Positions 6,897 to 9,274 of a stretch of DNA of 9,274 bases are shown here, piece after piece (the first letter of the stretch is position 1; every line of letters begins with the position of its first letter). The DNA lies in assembly GCA_021779875.1 (NCBI GenBank), contig JAJXZV010000159.1, positions 1 through 9,274 on the forward strand, written 5' to 3'. The position numbers were made by a program, and so were the translations under genes. The DNA is from Pseudomonadota bacterium (lineage in GTDB: Bacteria > Pseudomonadota > Gammaproteobacteria > Steroidobacterales > Steroidobacteraceae). Below the pieces are notes generated by a model that worked only from the letters and a program-made list of their open reading frames with translations, was not told the DNA's origin and did not search any database.

Positions 6897-6925
6897 TTGC
6901 GGTAGCCGGGTGCGGACAGTAAAAG
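6897..6925 (+). promoter_or_regulatory. Possible sigma70-like promoter of tyrA
   Basis: TTGCGG (6897-6902, 3 of 6) is separated by 17 bases from TAAAAG (6920-6925, 4 of 6). TAAAAG sits in the only AT-rich patch of the pdxH-tyrA gap. Transcription would begin near 6932, giving a leader of about 25 bases. No TyrR box or aromatic leader peptide was recognised. Confidence 0.35.
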
Positions 6926-6955
6926 GAAGGATGACGAAACAGAGACCGCGTCCCC

Positions 6956-8065
6956 ATGAATCTGGATGAATTGCGCACGGCCCTGACGGACCTGGATGGG
7001 CAGCTGCTGGAACTGGTGGCGCGCCGCCAGCGTCTGAGCGAGCAGGTGGCGGCCGTCAAGCGGGCGAGCGGTCGTGCGACCCGTGATTTCGCGCGCGAGC
7101 GCGACGTCATTCTGCGGGGCCGCAACACCGCCCAGCGGCTGGGCATTTCGCCCGATCTGGCCGAGGCGCTGCTGCGTCGGCTGATCCAGTCCTCGCTGGC
7201 CACCCAGGAACAGGCCAGGGTCGCGGCGCAGGCGCAAGGCAGCGGCAAGCGCGCCCTCGTGGTCGGCGGCCGAGGCAAGATGGGCGGCTGGTTCGTGGAG
7301 TTCCTGGCCTCCCAGGGCTACGGCGTCGCCATCGCCGATCCCGCCGGCCCCCTGGCGGGATTCGACTACGTGGCCGACTGGCGCGAGGATCCCCTGGACT
7401 ACGACGTGATCGTGCTGGCGACGCCGCTCGGGATCACCGCGGGCCTGCTCGGGTGGCTCGCCGGCCGCCGGCCGCGGGGCCTGATCTTCGACTTGGGTTC
7501 CCTGAAGACGCCGCTGCGCGCAGGCCTGAACGCGCTGGCGGCGGCGGGTTGCCGCGTGACCTCGCTGCATCCGATGTTCGGGCCGGACACGGTCCTGCTT
7601 TCGGGCCGGCACGTGATCTTCATCGACCTGGGCCACGCCGGTGCGCTGGCGGATGCCCAGTCGCTGTTCGCCTCGACCATGGCCGAGCGCGTGGTCATGG
7701 GTCTCGACGAGCACGATCGACTGATCGCGTACGTGCTCGGTCTGTCGCACGCGCTCAACATCGCCTTCTTCACGGCGCTCGCCGAGAGCGGCGAGGCGGC
7801 CCCGCGGCTGGCGAACCTGTCGAGCACGACCTTCGACGCCCAGATGGACGTGGCGTCCCGGGTCGCCGCCGAGAGTCCGGAGCTGTATTACGAGATCCAG
7901 AGTCTGAACGAGTACGGTTCACAGTCGCTGCGGGCGCTGCGTCAGGCGGTGGACCGGCTGGTGACCGCCATCGAATCGCACGATCAGGCCGGATTCACCG
8001 CGATCATGGATCGCGGTCGGGCGTATTTCGCCGCGCGCGCGGCCGCCCGGACGGAGTGCGCTTGA
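6956..8065 (+). CDS. tyrA: Bifunctional chorismate mutase / prephenate dehydrogenase (T-protein)
   Basis: This protein of 369 residues converts chorismate to prephenate and then to 4-hydroxyphenylpyruvate for tyrosine synthesis. The N-terminal AroQ mutase domain (1-90) keeps the expected active-site positions R7, R24, K35, R47/E48 and Q84 by alignment from memory with the E. coli enzyme. A short linker leads to the NAD-binding fold with VVGGRGKMGG (102-111), IFDLGSLK (177-184), catalytic H205 in SLHPMFGPD (203-211) and a helical C-terminal dimerisation region. Length and order match E. coli TyrA (373 residues), and no ACT domain is appended. The ATG at 6956 is the only plausible start, since an in-frame stop lies at 6932; AGAGA 10 bases upstream is a weak ribosome site. 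The stop overlaps the next gene as TTGA. Confidence 0.95.
   Translation: MNLDELRTALTDLDGQLLELVARRQRLSEQVAAVKRASGRATRDFARERDVILRGRNTAQRLGISPDLAEALLRRLIQSSLATQEQARVAAQAQGSGKRALVVGGRGKMGGWFVEFLASQGYGVAIADPAGPLAGFDYVADWREDPLDYDVIVLATPLGITAGLLGWLAGRRPRGLIFDLGSLKTPLRAGLNALAAAGCRVTSLHPMFGPDTVLLSGRHVIFIDLGHAGALADAQSLFASTMAERVVMGLDEHDRLIAYVLGLSHALNIAFFTALAESGEAAPRLANLSSTTFDAQMDVASRVAAESPELYYEIQSLNEYGSQSLRALRQAVDRLVTAIESHDQAGFTAIMDRGRAYFAARAAARTECA
8053..8056 (+). promoter_or_regulatory. Ribosome binding site of the diguanylate cyclase gene
   Basis: GGAG lies 5 bases before TTG 8062, inside the last codons of tyrA. It supports TTG 8062 over the in-frame GTG at 8056, which it overlaps, and over ATG 8092. 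Confidence 0.5.
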
Positions 8066-9174
8066 GCGAGGAACGGGCGAACGCCGAGGACATGGCCCGC
8101 GAACTCGAGGAGCTGCGCAGGCGGCTCAAGGAGCTGACCGCGGAGGCCGCCAACAACGAGACCATCCTCAAGCGAACCCAGGCGCGCGAGTTGTCGCTGC
8201 TGCGCGCGGACAGCCTGGCACAGCTGCTGCGGGCCATGGTCGATGGCCTGAGGGATTCGTATTCGCTCGATGCGGTCAGCGTGGTGCTGCTCGATCCGCA
8301 GCACGAGATCCGCCACCTGCTGATCGCCGGCGGGGATCGTCCGGAGGAATTCAAGCAAATCTTCTTCGTGGATTCGCTGGTGGGCCTCGCGCCGCAGCTC
8401 GCCGCCCTGCACAAGCCCTGGCTCGGGCCGTTCGTCGGAGCGGATCACCACCTGCTGTTCCCGGGCACCGCCAACCTGAAGAGCGCGGCGCTGGTGCCCC
8501 TGCCGCGCAAGGACCGCGCCACCGGTGCGCTGTGCTTCGCGAGTCGTGAGGCCGCGCGCTTCACCCGGCACCACGGCACCGAGTTCCTGGCGCACCTGGG
8601 TGCGGTCGCCGCCGTGTGCATCGAGAACGCGGTGAATCGGGCGCGCCTGCTGCGCGCGGGCATCACCGACTTTCTCACCGGCTGGCACAATCGGCGCTAT
8701 CTGCAGCAGCGGCTGAAGGAGGAGCTGGCGCGTGCGCAACGGCGCGGGGCGTCCATCGCCTGCCTGATGCTCGACATCGATCGGTTCAAGAGCATCAACG
8801 ACGGCTATGGGCACCTTGCCGGCGACCACGCGCTGAAGGAGATCGCGCACCGCATCGAGGCCCAGATCCGCAACATGGACACGGCGGCCCGTTTTGGCGG
8901 GGACGAACTCGCGGTCCTGCTGCCCGACGCGACCGCGGCCGCCGCCGCCACCCTCGCGGAGCGGATCCGCGAGGTGATCGCGGCCGAGCCGTTCAAGCTC
9001 ACCGCGCAGATCGAGCGCGAACTGACCGTATCCATCGGCGTGGCCGCGCTCTCGCCCGGCCGGCACGAGACGGATCTGAAGGCCATGGCCGACCGCCTGC
9101 TCGCCGACGCGGATGCCGCGCTCTACCGGGCCAAGGCGCTCGGGCGAAACCGGGTGCAGATCGGCGCTGGCTAG
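8062..9174 (+). CDS. Diguanylate cyclase with N-terminal coiled coil and DUF484/GAF-like sensor domain
   Basis: This 370-residue protein probably makes c-di-GMP from two GTP. Residues about 8-45 form a charged coiled coil. About 46-195 resemble the DUF484/GAF fold, ending in GALCFASREAARF and TEFLAHLGAVAAVCIENA. The GGDEF domain starts at TDFLTGWHNRRYL (202-214). The active site looks complete: metal-binding D238 in LDIDRFK, N246, D255 and the signature GGDEL (279-283). An RxxD inhibitory site (R270-D273) lies five residues before the signature, so product inhibition is likely. The last signature residue is Leu instead of Phe. No membrane segment is seen, so the sensor is cytoplasmic; its ligand is unknown. 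The TTG start at 8062 overlaps the tyrA stop, implying coupling; GTG 8056 and ATG 8092 are alternatives. The stop shares CTAG with the convergent permease gene. Confidence 0.92.
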   Translation: MSEERANAEDMARELEELRRRLKELTAEAANNETILKRTQARELSLLRADSLAQLLRAMVDGLRDSYSLDAVSVVLLDPQHEIRHLLIAGGDRPEEFKQIFFVDSLVGLAPQLAALHKPWLGPFVGADHHLLFPGTANLKSAALVPLPRKDRATGALCFASREAARFTRHHGTEFLAHLGAVAAVCIENAVNRARLLRAGITDFLTGWHNRRYLQQRLKEELARAQRRGASIACLMLDIDRFKSINDGYGHLAGDHALKEIAHRIEAQIRNMDTAARFGGDELAVLLPDATAAAAATLAERIREVIAAEPFKLTAQIERELTVSIGVAALSPGRHETDLKAMADRLLADADAALYRAKALGRNRVQIGAG

Positions 9175-9274
9175 AAGGTCACGCGCCGCTCTCGGCGCAT
9201 GAGGATCAGGAACAACGGCACGCCGATGAGCGCGGTCAGCGCGCCGACGGGCAGCTGCCGCGGCGCCGCCGCGA
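9171..9274 (-). CDS. FecCD/BtuC-family ABC transporter permease, last 33 codons (5' part outside window)
   Basis: The minus strand reads APRQLPVGALTALIGVPLF followed by LILMRRERRVTF and a TAG stop. The P-R-x-L-P-V-G-x-x-T-A-x-x-G-x-P-x-F pattern, then a hydrophobic stretch and a basic tail, is the conserved C-terminus of inner-membrane permeases for cobalamin and iron chelates (BtuC, FecCD). The segment covers the last cytoplasmic loop and transmembrane helix. The fragment is too short to assign a substrate. It could be the partner of the BtuD-like ATPase at 5177-5980, which lies on the same strand about 3.2 kb further along. Its stop overlaps that of the diguanylate cyclase gene by CTAG. Confidence 0.85.
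   Translation of the reverse strand, partial: AAAPRQLPVGALTALIGVPLFLILMRRERRVTF

Noticed and set aside
6931..6969. 12-codon upstream frame MTKQRPRPHESG overlapping the tyrA start, preceded by AGGAAGG
   Set aside because: The purine run abuts the ATG with no spacing, and the peptide has no Phe, Tyr or Trp and no attenuator hairpins, so it does not look like an aromatic leader peptide.
6869..7750. Upstream extension of the pdxH frame by nearly 300 codons
   Set aside because: The extension is only antisense tyrA; PdxH similarity and normal length begin at the ATG at 6868.
7453..8061. Upstream extension of the diguanylate cyclase frame by 203 codons
   Set aside because: It lies out of frame within tyrA, is Arg/Ala/Gly-rich and shows no domain; the cyclase has a plausible TTG start at the tyrA stop.

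Overview
This 9.3 kb window is densely packed, GC-rich (about 70% by eye) bacterial chromosome. The gene set fits a Gammaproteobacterium, perhaps near Nevskiales/Xanthomonadales or Ectothiorhodospiraceae; the exact lineage cannot be read from the sequence. Clues are a ChpA-type chemotaxis kinase with fused CheW and receiver domains, an AroQ-TyrA fusion of chorismate mutase and prephenate dehydrogenase, an AmpD amidase, and a CPXCG cysteine-rich protein. From memory, Pseudomonas aeruginosa also carries chpA, chpC, rsmE and bioA close together in this order, with chpB and a few small genes interspersed. I see no mobile element, CRISPR array, tRNA, rRNA or phage gene, and no stretch over 300 bases without a gene.

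Layout. (1) Bases 2-1772, plus strand: the 3' end of chpA and an overlapping CheW-like chpC, the tail of a type IV pilus (twitching) chemosensory operon. (2) 1769-3897, minus strand: bioA then rsmE, overlapping by 10 bases; rsmE meets chpC tail to tail with a shared CTAG. (3) 3899-4537, plus strand: ampD, whose first possible ATG lies one base from the bioA ATG in the opposite direction. (4) 4547-6868, minus strand: pdxH, a small CPXCG zinc-ribbon gene, a BtuD-like ABC ATPase, and a PduO-type cobalamin adenosyltransferase, probably one transcription unit with a possible internal promoter before the last gene. (5) 6956-9174, plus strand: tyrA and a translationally coupled DUF484/GAF-GGDEF diguanylate cyclase. 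(6) 9171-9274, minus strand: the last 33 codons of a FecCD/BtuC-type permease, again sharing a CTAG with the convergent gene.

Together the genes cover surface motility signalling, cofactor supply (biotin, PLP, adenosylcobalamin), peptidoglycan recycling, aromatic amino acid synthesis, ribosome modification and c-di-GMP signalling. The ATPase and the adenosyltransferase form a plausible cobalamin salvage pair (import, then adenosylation). The partial permease at the right edge may be the ATPase's membrane partner, but about 3.2 kb of unrelated genes separates the two.

Most of this is ordinary core genome, and I do not see a clearly new defence or mobile system. The points most worth checking are the split permease/ATPase pair, the diguanylate cyclase coupled to tyrA, the one-base divergent spacing of bioA and ampD, the lack of chpB between chpA and chpC, and the restriction of CTAG to stop codons.
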